Source: Anabas testudineus
Lineage: Eukaryota; Chordata; Actinopteri; Anabantiformes; Anabantidae
Direction: 5' to 3'
Length of the DNA stretch: 64,000 nucleotides
Assembly: GCF_900324465.2 (NCBI RefSeq)
Contig: NC_046626.1
Coordinates: 5,539,459-5,603,458, forward strand
A program made the position numbers and the translations under genes. The notes under the pieces were generated by a model that was not told the DNA's origin, did no database searches, and saw only the letters and a list, made by a program, of their open reading frames with translations. Positions 54,060 through 64,000 of this stretch are shown here, piece by piece; within the stretch, counting starts at the first letter, position 1; every line of letters begins with the position of its first letter.

Positions 54060-57000
54060 ATTGCGTGCCACGCTTCATCTGATGATTTTCAGGTCACATA
54101 AACAGCTTGTTCAAGATCTCCAATCAGAGGGAATTTATTAAGAGCACTGATTTAAAACATCCACTTATTTGGTTTCTTTCACAGAAAGCTGCACTGCACA
54201 AGAAACTACATCCACATGCACCTGTTTGTATCTTTTATACTGAAAGCCGCAGCAGTTTTCATCAAGGACGTGGTTCTGTATGACGTCGGGGAGACAGACA
54301 ATTGCCAGTCATCTGTGAGTACGCTGTCCTGTCTCTCTCACCAGCCAACGTGGCCATTTTTATTAGCAAAGCAGTACAATTTATTGTTATTTCCCCCCTC
54401 AGGATAATCAAACTGCCTGAGTCATAGATGAGCTGATCCTGTCCATGTGATGTACGCGCAGCAACCGGCTGTTACTTTTTGTCCTTAGCTAAGGCTAACC
54501 TCATTTATTTAATTATCCACTCAGACTTACAGCTTGATGCTTTTGTCTCCGAGTTTACTCAACTTGCTTAGGATCAAGTGCTTCTGGGTGTAGCTGTGTT
54601 TGCCAAGTGACTTCTGTCCAGCAGGATGTTGTGAGAGTTCCTGTTTGCTGAACACTAACCCTGAACTGCTGGCAGCTTTGTCAATAAATCACATTCACAG
54701 TTTTGATATCTGGTTTTAACCACTTCATCTCAACAACATGATCATAATGACAATATCTTAAGTGGTCGTGTAAGATAAGGAGTTAGATAAGTTCCTGAGG
54801 TTGTACAATTTGACATAATAAGGCTTTTTAAAATATTGATTTGATTGATCAAGTCGCCAACGTCAGCTGTGTTCTCTCTGATCTTGCTCCAGTTGAATCT
54901 AAAGTGTTTTTACCAGAGAGAGCATCAGACTGTAAGTCACCTGCTCCACTATCTGTCACTGCTGGTTCCTAATGGCTCAGTCTAGATACAAACACAGCTG
55001 TTAATCCTCTCCACTGTTCCTTAACTCCACATTTGAGCGGAAAAAAAACAAGTTTGGTAGAAAGCAACATCAGTTTGGGGATCAGTTTTATATAAAGTTG
55101 AATTGAATGGAGAAAAACCATAATGACATATGTAATTCTTTCTCATATAGTTTTATAATACGGTAATATAAAACTGTATCCTACCATTATTTTTTTTAGT
55201 TAAATGAACATCATTTCCCAAAAGCCTCAGGCCAGTCTTTTGAGTTAAACACGTGAGAGTTGAGATGAGATCATAGTCGAGAGTTGAAATTAGAATTATT
55301 TTACAAAAAGTATTGGACCAGAGGTTTACCTGAACTTTGCATCAGGACTAGTTCTTTATGACTGATACGAATGAATGTTCAACTGAAGGCCATAGGAAAT
55401 GATTCACTTCATTTTCGGTTTTATTATCATCTATGAAATTCTAGCTAGATGCTGAATCACACAGTCTGCACACATTCAGGTATGAACAAAAGACACTGCT
55501 AGACTTTTTTATTTAATCCAATTTAAACATCACTCCTGATCTCACCACTAAACTGTCCAGCCACTTAAAAAGCCGCATAAAAAAATGTGGCATATCCAAA
55601 TAACTAGTAAGATAGTGGAAATGGATGAAAAAGAGAACAGATCTATCTTTACTGTAAATGTGCAGCTCAGCACAAAAAAATGCCAAAAAATTATGCTATG
55701 TTACTTAAGATGTTTTGGACGGTTGGTTAGCAGTGGAGTGCTGCATTTAAATTTAACAGGTTAATTCTGATGAAATTCTGCAGTATATTTACAACAATCA
55801 CTTACAGTCTTGTATGTACAGTAGTTTTAAACTACTTTGTAAATATTGCAGGTCAGGTATTGTGTGTTGTACTGAGCCACCAACAGCAGCATCTTCCCAT
55901 GAAGACTCAGAACCATTACCATGAATGTCAAATAGACTTAGATTGCAGACTTAATTACTCATTCACGCATTTCATTAGTATGATCGTCACCACCATAGGG
56001 CAACGCACATAATTTTCGCTAATGATATTATGCTCATATAGATTGTTTAATGACTGTCTTCTCACTTTTGTTTATGATGAGGGACTTGCCAAGTCTAACA
56101 GAAGTGTTTACAAGTGAGACATCAATACTAATTTCAGAGTAATTTACTAAAAGCATTCCCAGGGTAGCCTCATCTACTGGAAATTAACTTTGTTCTAATT
56201 ATTAAAATAGTAATAGAATTTTATTCATCAGCGTGGTCTTGCAATGCAATAAGCCACTAACTTCCTGTTTTTTGTAGGTGGGCTGCAAGGCAGTGATAGT
56301 CTTCTTCCAATATGGCATCATGGCGAGTTTCTTCTGGCTGCTGGTGGAAGGCCTTTATCTCCATGCTCTGTTAGCGGTTTCCTTCTTCTCTGAGAGGAAG
56401 TACTTCTGGTGGTACATCCTGATTGGTTGGGGTACGTGCCGGCTGCTGGGCCAAATGCTGGTGAATACAGGTGGCTTGCATAAGCTCACTTTCAAGGAGA
56501 TTTGCTTTGCCTGTTAGAAATAGCAGCCAGAAAGCGCAACCAACAGTCTGTTTTATCTGTACTACCACAGCCACAACATACACTGTCACATGCAAATTAA
56601 GTTCTAAGTGAGGTTTTATCTGTGCAGTAGCTGCAGGAAAATGCTGTGCTTTTAATCTGCATTTAAATGAGTCTTGCTGCCAGGCAGGTGCAACTCTGCC
56701 TGTGTTGGTATAAATCAGTTAAAGGTCCTTGCATTTTTAACATTACATCTTTTTTTAGAAAAACTTTATATGAACAAATCCGTACACCTATGTCAGAAAT
56801 AGCAAATGAACTAACTAATTAACTTAAGAGATCAGACCATGTAGATGATGTAAAATACTTTTAATGGACAGATGCTTTTAGTTTGGCAGCAGTATCAGGT
56901 GCATATATTCATACCCAACATTTGGATGTGCCCTTGACTGCTTTGTTTAAAACTATTTGAACTATTTTCTTATTTGAAATGTTGTCTTCTTGCACTTCAA

Positions 57001-59860
57001 ATTCTAGTCTTACTTGCCTTTGAAATTTGCATACAGCAACCATTCCCCAACATTTAGCTTTTCTTTTTTTTTGTGCCATACTAATAAAGTAACCTTATAA
57101 ACGGAGCAGCCGGCAGTAAAACCCAACAAGCACGTGACTTTCCTGCATAAACCCAGGATGAGCCGGTATTGGCACAGAGCACATGCGAGTGTTGTTAAAA
57201 ATGATAAACATAACCAAAGTTCAATATTGCTTTAGCTGTAAAATCATCCAAAGGATGAAAACAGTGTACATATTTTCGATCCTCACTGTCACCGAGTCTC
57301 TCCCATGTTGAATGTTTGTTTGAACACGGCGCTTGTAAGTGATAGCTCGAGATTATTTGAATGATGAAATCATTTCCAACCGATTCTGTTTATGTTTCTT
57401 GTTTGCAGGGGCTCCAACAATCTTTATCTCAGCGTGGGTGATTACAAAAGCTTATTTAAATGATCCTGGGTGAGTTCGTCGTGTCTCTGCTCTAATCTCT
57501 TTTGATTAAAGTGACGTTATCTTCATCACCAGTTCCAGTTCAAGATTAAAATGGATACATTTCGGGCTTTCCCCTGTCAGGAAGACACATTGGCTGTAAA
57601 TGTATATTTACAAAGAGAAATAACTTCTAGGTTAGGATGATGATTAATAGGAGGTCTCAGTGGAGGTTTGTGGTGAATTAGTAATCTCTAACACGCAAAG
57701 ATATGACCTCAACAAGGGCTCAACATTTTATTACTACGCTACCTTAAAAGGACAAATTCAGTAATGTTTGTTCAAATTTTGTTAGACTTTGAGATGTGTT
57801 TTATCATATAAAAATGATTACAGTACGAGTGTGGAATAGATTATAGTTAAATAGCTAACTAATAGCTTTTTTGTTACTTTCTGCGGCTATGCTACATATC
57901 AAATATTAAAATGCATTTAATTTTGAATTCATTTCTCATGCTGGTTAATTTGTTAAAATTAACTTCAGATGGGGACTGATGATAGGAATTAGATATTATC
58001 TTAATGACACAAAGCATCTTGATATCACATAGGACATTCATGGTTTTGTATATGGTCCCTGATGTATATAAATTAAATAAAATTAGATTAAATTATATTA
58101 AATCTGTTTCCGTAAACCAAGATCGTCTCGTTTTCCAAATGTGCTGTGTAGTTACTGTGGTTTTTATTCTCTGCGGAGCAGATTAATTGTACTTTTTTTC
58201 CATTTGTCAGAATTTATTTGTGCATATTTATCTTTTTTTGACAGATGCTGGGAGACAATCGATGACAACCCGTGGTGGATCATCAAAACGCCTGTTTTAG
58301 TTACCATACTGGTGAGCCATAGTGCATCGTTCAGTAGCATTTTTATTCCACCGTGCATAATGCAAACACATTAACCAGTCTGTTCCTCTCTCGGCAGGTG
58401 AACTTTTTCCTCTTCATCTGTATAATCCGAATTTTGCGACAGAAGATGAATTGTCCCGACATTGGAAGAAAGGAATCCAATCAATACTCGTAGGTTTTCA
58501 GTGCAGAATGTCAAAGTCTGTGTCATAGCTTGGCTTACAGTTATTTCTTATCAGGCAACATGAAATAAGTTATTTTTCTGCCAGCACTGTTGCTGGTGAG
58601 CAATATTAGCTCTTGCGTAAAGACATGTGTGACCCTGACTCCGGAGTTTTAACAAGGGTGAACAGAACACTTCTCTTTACTTTTTGTTCTCTTTTTTTAG
58701 GAGACTGGCTAAATCCACCCTGTTGTTGATACCTCTCTTCGGCATAAACTACATCATTTTTGCTTTCATCCCTGAAAACGTCCACCCTCACATCAGGATG
58801 GTATTCGATCTTATTCTGGGATCGTTTCAGGTAACGTCACATACAGTAGTAGCATACGTGGCGAGCAACATTACAAATTAAAAATGACAGAAGCTGTACT
58901 ACGTACCAGTACTGCTTACTGATTTACTGACTTACTGATATTCACCAAATCCAAAAGAAAATACAAAACTTGTATGTTAGATAGCAGTTTTGGTAGCACA
59001 ACTATGGCCCCATATAGTGTACATAACAATAGGACCTTAGCAGTGTTACAGTACATGAAAACAGCCTAGTAGCATGAAGATAGTTTGCATAATTGAGACA
59101 TTAAGACAATGCATTTTTTTGTAGCAATGTTCATTTTGTTTGCTTGAATAATGATGTTGCTGATTTAGTGAGGATAAAGCTGAATGAAAAAGAGCCAAGT
59201 GCAATGATGGAAACCAAGCAATGGAAAGTATTCCTAATTTACTACAGTTTTAGCTCAGAATGATGTCTCCTGGGAAAAATTCCCAGAGATCTAAATGATG
59301 AACCGCCTGTCTGAGCCTAAAGTTGGTCATGATGATCATTATTCATATACAAACATTTTGAGTGTTTCCCCAGCTGTGCTGTCACGCTGGTATTTCAGCA
59401 CAGAACAACAGCTCTTACTGGGCGTTCCTTTTTATCTACTTCTCTCTTCAACAGGGTTTTGTTGTTGCGGTTTTGTACTGCTTTCTGAATGGAGAGGTGA
59501 GTGACTTTAAACAACAAAAAAAAACCAACACAACAAAGACAAAACAGCTCTCTAAGATGTTTTCTTCCCTACTATGTCAGTAAATCTAATTTTACCTCCC
59601 TCTCTCGTGTGTCACACCCTCTCACCGGTCCCTCTTTAACCTGTTTGTCTACCTACTCATCTGTCCTGCAGGTACAGTCGGAGATTAAACGTAAGTGGCG
59701 CAGATGGATGCTGCAAAGGTTCCTGGGTGCTGACACTAAGTACCAGCAGCCTTCCATAGGCAGCAATGGAAACAACTGCACGCAGATCACAATGTTCACC
59801 AAATCCAGCCCTGCAACTCGGCGAGCATCTGCGTGTCAGGAGCACCTGTCTGTCATTTAA
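46568..59860 (+). CDS. vipr1: class B GPCR, VIP/PACAP receptor of VPAC1 type (vipr1)
   Basis: A secretin-family receptor that should bind VIP or PACAP-like peptides at the cell surface and couple to Gs. Thirteen exons read in frame: 46568-46630, 48166-48259, 49215-49328, 53127-53233, 53314-53411, 54185-54314, 56278-56431, 57409-57469, 58245-58311, 58398-58489, 58701-58830, 59455-59496 and 59672-59860, giving 446 residues. A signal peptide ([10 protein letters not shown]) precedes a hormone-binding ectodomain with its conserved cysteines ([24 protein letters not shown]) and NKT, NLS and NNT glycosylation sites. Seven membrane segments follow with family blocks [40 protein letters not shown] and [20 protein letters not shown]. 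The tail [14 protein letters not shown] resembles VPAC1, and synteny with klhl40 agrees. The fish PRP/PHI receptor is the main alternative. Confidence 0.82.
50885..50917 (+). repeat. (GT)n followed by a run of 15 G
   Basis: A simple GT repeat of about 9 units runs directly into an uninterrupted G run, in vipr1 intron 3. Confidence 0.95.
51377..51402 (+). repeat. (CA)n microsatellite
   Basis: A short CA repeat with one G interruption, in vipr1 intron 3. Confidence 0.85.
52335..52396. repeat. (AT)n microsatellite, about 31 units
   Basis: About 62 bases of pure AT dinucleotides in vipr1 intron 3, followed by a short second run after CTCT. It is likely to be polymorphic and prone to assembly errors. 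Confidence 0.95.
52557..52592. repeat. perfect hairpin with 15-base arms and 6-base loop
   Basis: GTAAATGAGCACCAC (52557-52571) and GTGGTGCTCATTTAC (52578-52592) are perfect reverse complements with the loop CGTCAA. The element is in vipr1 intron 3, about 160 bases past the AT repeat. No transposon family was recognised around it. Confidence 0.9.
54022..54055. repeat. (AT)n microsatellite
   Basis: A simple AT repeat of about 17 units in vipr1 intron 5. Confidence 0.95.
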
Positions 59861-61060
59861 AACTAGATTTAACTGTCCTGTGTGTTTTATCATTACTCTA
59901 CATACTGAATGCGTGGTGCTGGTCCACTGTTGCTATGCAGTTGATATTGGTTAATGTCAATATGGCTTTTTAGTGGTGAACTGTCCAGAAATGTGCTCAG
60001 TGTTTGTTTTCTTTATTGCTAGAAGACATCTGAACCAACTACATCTATTCAGTGAATGGGTTGGAAATACATTGTTTTATCTAGAATTAATAGCTACGCT
60101 TAAAAAAACTGATAGAGCCAGAGACAAGCTGGGTCCTATAAGAGAAAAGATGTTTATTAAAAGGGTGTGTTATGCAAGAGGACTTGAAGCACTTAACCTA
60201 ATAACCATGTTGCTCAGGGGAGCAGTGGCAACAAATTAATGACAGTGATAGGCTGTCATGAACAGTAGTCACAGAGGAGGAATCTATAGAATAACAAACA
60301 TACTGGACATTCCTATCCTGTCTGTGACAGATTTATGAGGAGGATACATTTAAAAACTGCCAGATAACATTCCAGAGGAGAGACTAACGTGAATTTGAAG
60401 TTTTTTAGTTTTCTCTGAGTGTACAGTGATTCAGCAGACATTCATTTTTACTGTTTCTACAACTAATGGACCACAAACATTTCATTATGAGACCACAATA
60501 CACAACACCCAGTAAATGTGTGCCAACAACGATGAACCATTACATTTGTTATATTGCATGACCAATTAATGTTGGTAAATCTACTGCTAGTTTCCTATTC
60601 TATTTTATTCTATTCTATTCAATACAGGCAGAAACTCTGTCACATTCCACGTGTAAGTTATGTTGGTGTTTGGGATGAACGCTAGTCCCCTCTCTTGTTC
60701 TTGTACCAAACTGAAGCAGAACTGAAACTAACTGAAAGTACCTCAGACAAAAAGTCACACACAGCTATTGTATATAATGTGAAAGTGTAAATATGTTCAG
60801 TAGATTTATGGTGTGTTTTTATGGTCATGGCTTATAGTGCTCAGGTGCCAACTGGAAATCAATGTTTACATTTAAAAGTGTACAGTATGTCCCTCCCTCG
60901 ACTTGTTTGTATAATCTCAACAAGTGTCTTTTATTTGTTGCCATGTAAAATATCTGTAAATACTGTATACTATTCAATATGTGGAAATCAGCTGTAAAGA
61001 TGTCATTGAACAACATGTCAGATGAAGATGAATTAAACCATTTGCACTGTGAACTGGCCT
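59861..61060 (+). other. vipr1: vipr1 3' UTR
   Basis: This non-coding sequence follows the vipr1 stop codon. An ATTAAA at 61032-61037 is the best candidate poly(A) signal, giving a 3' UTR of about 1.2 kb. No other gene was seen in it. Confidence 0.55.
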
Positions 61061-61121
61061 TTTGTGTGATTCCAAGGGAAAGTGAGACTCCTCACTGAAA
61101 GCAAGAGAATCAACGTTTATC

Positions 61122-61127
61122 TTTATT
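61122..61127 (-). terminator. klhl40: klhl40 poly(A) signal (AATAAA on the minus strand)
   Basis: TTTATT on the + strand is AATAAA on the minus strand, about 360 bases past the klhl40 stop codon. It lies only about 85 bases from the vipr1 signal, so the two transcripts end almost head-on. Confidence 0.6.
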
Positions 61128-61481
61128 TCTGTTTAAACAAAGCATACAGATAATAAAGAAATGTATGAAATTATGTAATGTATAACAAAAAACACATGTA
61201 CAAATCAATATTTATGTTTTGTTTTTATATAAAAGAAATAATTCTTTTAACTCATGTCTTAGTCTTGGCATGCATCTGTCTCCCCCTGCTGTAAAACATG
61301 AGATAAAACAATTTGATGCTGATTTCGTGCGTGATACTTATCTACTCAGACTAAATTCAATTGCTACCTTGAAGCATTCTTACCCTAAGCTAATTTGGGC
61401 AAATGTCCACAATGAGTAAACTCATTTACTTCAATGCTAATGTTACACCATTAACCTCATTGCACCAACAGTTCAACTCCA

Positions 61482-64000
61482 TTATAACTTAGTGAGCCGC
61501 AAAGTGTTCAGATGCACTGGAAGGATAGTGGATCCCTCAGCATAGCTAACCTCTCGCAAAATGCCATTCCAGCACTTTTCTGCCTCATCGTATCTGTTGG
61601 AAAGACAAACATGTTAGTGTTTGGTGCCATGTACTGTAGCATCATAAAATATTGTATGGCAATAGCAAATGTAACCTTAATGCTCTTTGTCTATAGAGAC
61701 TTTACCTTGTCTGTGGCCTATTTGTTATATTATTATTTATTAGCAGGTCACAACTACAGCACTTTGTGTTTTTTCTTAAAGAACTCAGAAATTTTCTAAA
61801 ACGGAAAGGCACTGACATTTTTCACAAACATTACTTAAACATAAGGTCACCTGTGAAATAATACACATTTGGTGATCTATGGCAGTGGAGCTCTATACCA
61901 CAGAGGAATATTAGGCTTTGACAACACAAGCAGAACTTATTACACTGTAAATCATTTTTGTTACGTATGTTTCCCTGTTGCCTTGAAAATGCAGCTTGGG
62001 TTGTAAGGGCAATTTAATGTTGTTTTATGAGTTTTTACTGTGTGAAACTGAGTCGATTTCGTTGAACTTGAGAAAATATGTTGAGTAAAGTCAAGATATG
62101 TAGTTGATTTAATTGTTTAAGATATGGAAGGTTGTTGAAGAGTCAGGTCTACATTTGATGTGAAGAAGTTATTGCTGCAGTTGAATCTGTCTAAAGACAA
62201 GATATTGTGTCTGCAGATAGGGGCTGAAATTAAACCCCAACTTTTATCATGATTAGTATGATTTATTTTGTTTTGTATTGTTTTCTTTTTTTAAGTTCAT
62301 TTAGTAAGTTGAGTGAACTCTCCAAAGCTTTAGTTTATAATCTGTAAACTCCTCTGAGAATTAAAACATTGTAAGTTGTATTTATAGTACAGACCTAAAT
62401 TATAGTGGTACTCAGCACTCACCTCCAAACATCAGTCATCTCTGTTGGGACGGACTCCTCACTGGTTTCACTGGGCATCATGGCAAAGCCCCCCACGGCA
62501 TACAGGAAGCCTCCCATTGAGATCAGGTTGAGGGAGCTACGCTCCTGGGGAAATTCTGGTAACTCAGACCACCTAAAGTGCAGCAGGACAACAACCACAC
62601 ACGGACCCAGTGGAGAGATAATGGTGCCGTTACATTATTGTGTAATACTCACAGCAGCGTGAGTTGTCTTTAAAGACCTAATAACGCTATTCATGCACTG
62701 TGAGTCATTTCACTGCTGCAGACAGATGCTTCACCTCCTAATGATGAGATAAAGTCATATAAAAAGATAATTATTCACTTACTTGTTGGTGGCAATGTCA
62801 TAGACCTCTACAGAGCTGGTGAGGCCTTCGTCTGTTACCCCTGTCACCACAAAGATCTGGTCTTTGTGGACGGTAACACCAAACAGGGAGCGGGCCGTCT
62901 TCAAAGGAGCCAGGTCTTTCCACTCGAACTTAGTGGGGTTGTAGACACAGACTCTTCTCATGCATTTCCTGCATTAAAACATTAAAAATACTGTGTTAAA
63001 GGGCCTCACCACCAGTTTCATTTACAAAGTTCAGTTCACTGAGCAGTACTGTTCAGTCAGTGAACAGTAATCTGGGCTTTAGAAGAAGACATTTAGGAAG
63101 AACAGAAAGTCCAATTAACTACACTGTTTAGTTGCCTTGTGGGAAATGTAGGATGGACATTGACTCACATTAGACAGGCCTAGTGTCTGGGTCTCTACTG
63201 TGCGATTATGGCTATTCATTTTTGATCTTGTTAGTTCCCCAAACTGTAGAGTGTGCAGTGCAATGCTATATAACTGGAGTACAGCTTTTATTGTGTTAGT
63301 TCTAAAATGTCAAAAGTAGTAGAGCTATGAAACCTTAAATTACTGCCATAAATTCCATGTTACAGTGTCTGCTTTACAGACATCGGATGAGGAACATAGC
63401 TACATAAATAATTATACTTTTCCAAATGTGCTCAAAGTGGGTAAACACTACCATGTATCTAAAGTGACACGTACTTGCTCTCAGACTTTCCTCCAACAAC
63501 GTAGATTAGGCCATTGTGTGATACAGTTCCATGAGCATACACTTCATAGGGCAAAGGGTCTGATTCTCCCCATTTGAATGACCTGCGTACAAAAAAAACG
63601 ATGTATAATGATGACATAATGAATTGACTTTATTGACTTTATTTAATCATTTTCTCGGAATCTTTAAATAAAGACCCAAAGAATAAACTAAAGGTGAAAG
63701 GCACATTGCAGTGGCAGAGGGAGTGTTCAGTTAGATGAAGGCTACAGCTTGGACTGTAAGTAATAAACTAAATTTGGTGTCTGTACTTACTGTCTGTCAT
63801 AGATCATGACGGAGTCCAGGGCGTGCTCTCCTTCCTTCAGTTCCTTCCCTCCAACAACAAAGATGGAGTTCTCGGCTTCTGCCAGCCCAAACAAGCAGCG
63901 AGGGTTTGGTTGTGAAGGCATCCCTAACCATTCTGAGCTCACTGGATCAAACTGGAGATCAATAGAATGATACAGAGAAACTTTTGGTTTTACAAAACTG
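61482..64000 (-). CDS. klhl40: kelch-like family member 40 (klhl40), 3' part
   Basis: KLHL40 is a BTB-kelch protein of striated muscle that stabilises thin-filament proteins (nebulin, leiomodin-3); human mutations cause nemaline myopathy. Five minus-strand exons are visible: about 63,791-63,951 (upstream limit uncertain), 63475-63582, 62783-62968, 62423-62572 and 61482-61593. All splice phases agree. They encode the kelch repeats: [56 protein letters not shown] and [16 protein letters not shown]. The end, [20 protein letters not shown] followed by TLRLTKL, matches the human KLHL40 C-terminus. [12 protein letters not shown] is characteristic of KLHL40 rather than KLHL41. The BTB and BACK domains lie beyond the right edge. 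Fish can have klhl40a and klhl40b; which one this is cannot be told. Confidence 0.92.

Overview
The window is vertebrate nuclear DNA, most likely from a ray-finned (teleost) fish. Genes have many short exons with GT/AG borders. The proteins match vertebrate families that I recognise by sequence, and one gene is selenoprotein J, a family known mainly from ray-finned fishes. No bacterial, organellar or CRISPR features were seen. Exon borders were read by eye from splice sites and reading frame; every full gene model stays in frame from start to stop.

Layout. tox4 (+, 2.3-6.2 kb) encodes an HMG-box chromatin protein. It is tail-to-tail with a TRIM-type E3 ligase gene (-, 7.5-10.8 kb) that has a hydrophobic segment between its coiled coil and its PRY-SPRY domain. 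Next come a C2H2 zinc-finger gene (-, 13.0-15.5 kb), a dead LINE fragment (about 15.9-16.3 kb), and a skeletal-type calsequestrin, casq1 (-, 17.2-23.7 kb), whose C-terminus is a run of 80 aspartates. A fish-type interspersed repeat lies at about 25.6-26.1 kb. Selenoprotein J follows (+, 27.3-30.0 kb), with an in-frame TGA and a SECIS-like hairpin in its 3' UTR. Then comes eif2b5 (+, 31.5-36.4 kb), the epsilon subunit of the eIF2B exchange factor.

A local tandem duplication covers about 36.2-41.5 kb. It holds two RING-less MUL1/GIDE-like membrane protein genes (-, 36.9-38.0 and 40.2-41.3 kb). A degenerate copy of the last eif2b5 exon lies between them, so the duplicated unit began inside eif2b5. 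The copies share GC-AG first introns but differ in interferon-type promoter motifs.

After about 5 kb without a recognised gene comes a class B GPCR, VPAC1-type (vipr1, +, 46.6-59.9 kb). It is tail-to-tail with the 3' part of klhl40 (-, 61.5 kb to the window edge), a muscle kelch protein. The pairing fits the human 3p22 neighbourhood, where VIPR1 and KLHL40 are close, and supports the receptor assignment.

The genes do not form one pathway. casq1 and klhl40 are muscle genes. eif2b5, tox4 and selenoj are probably broadly expressed. The TRIM gene and first MUL1-like copy carry IRF-like promoter motifs and may belong to innate immunity (inference). The most notable items are the selenocysteine gene, which ordinary gene finders would cut at the TGA, the 80-Asp calsequestrin tail, and the duplicated RING-less MUL1-like genes.
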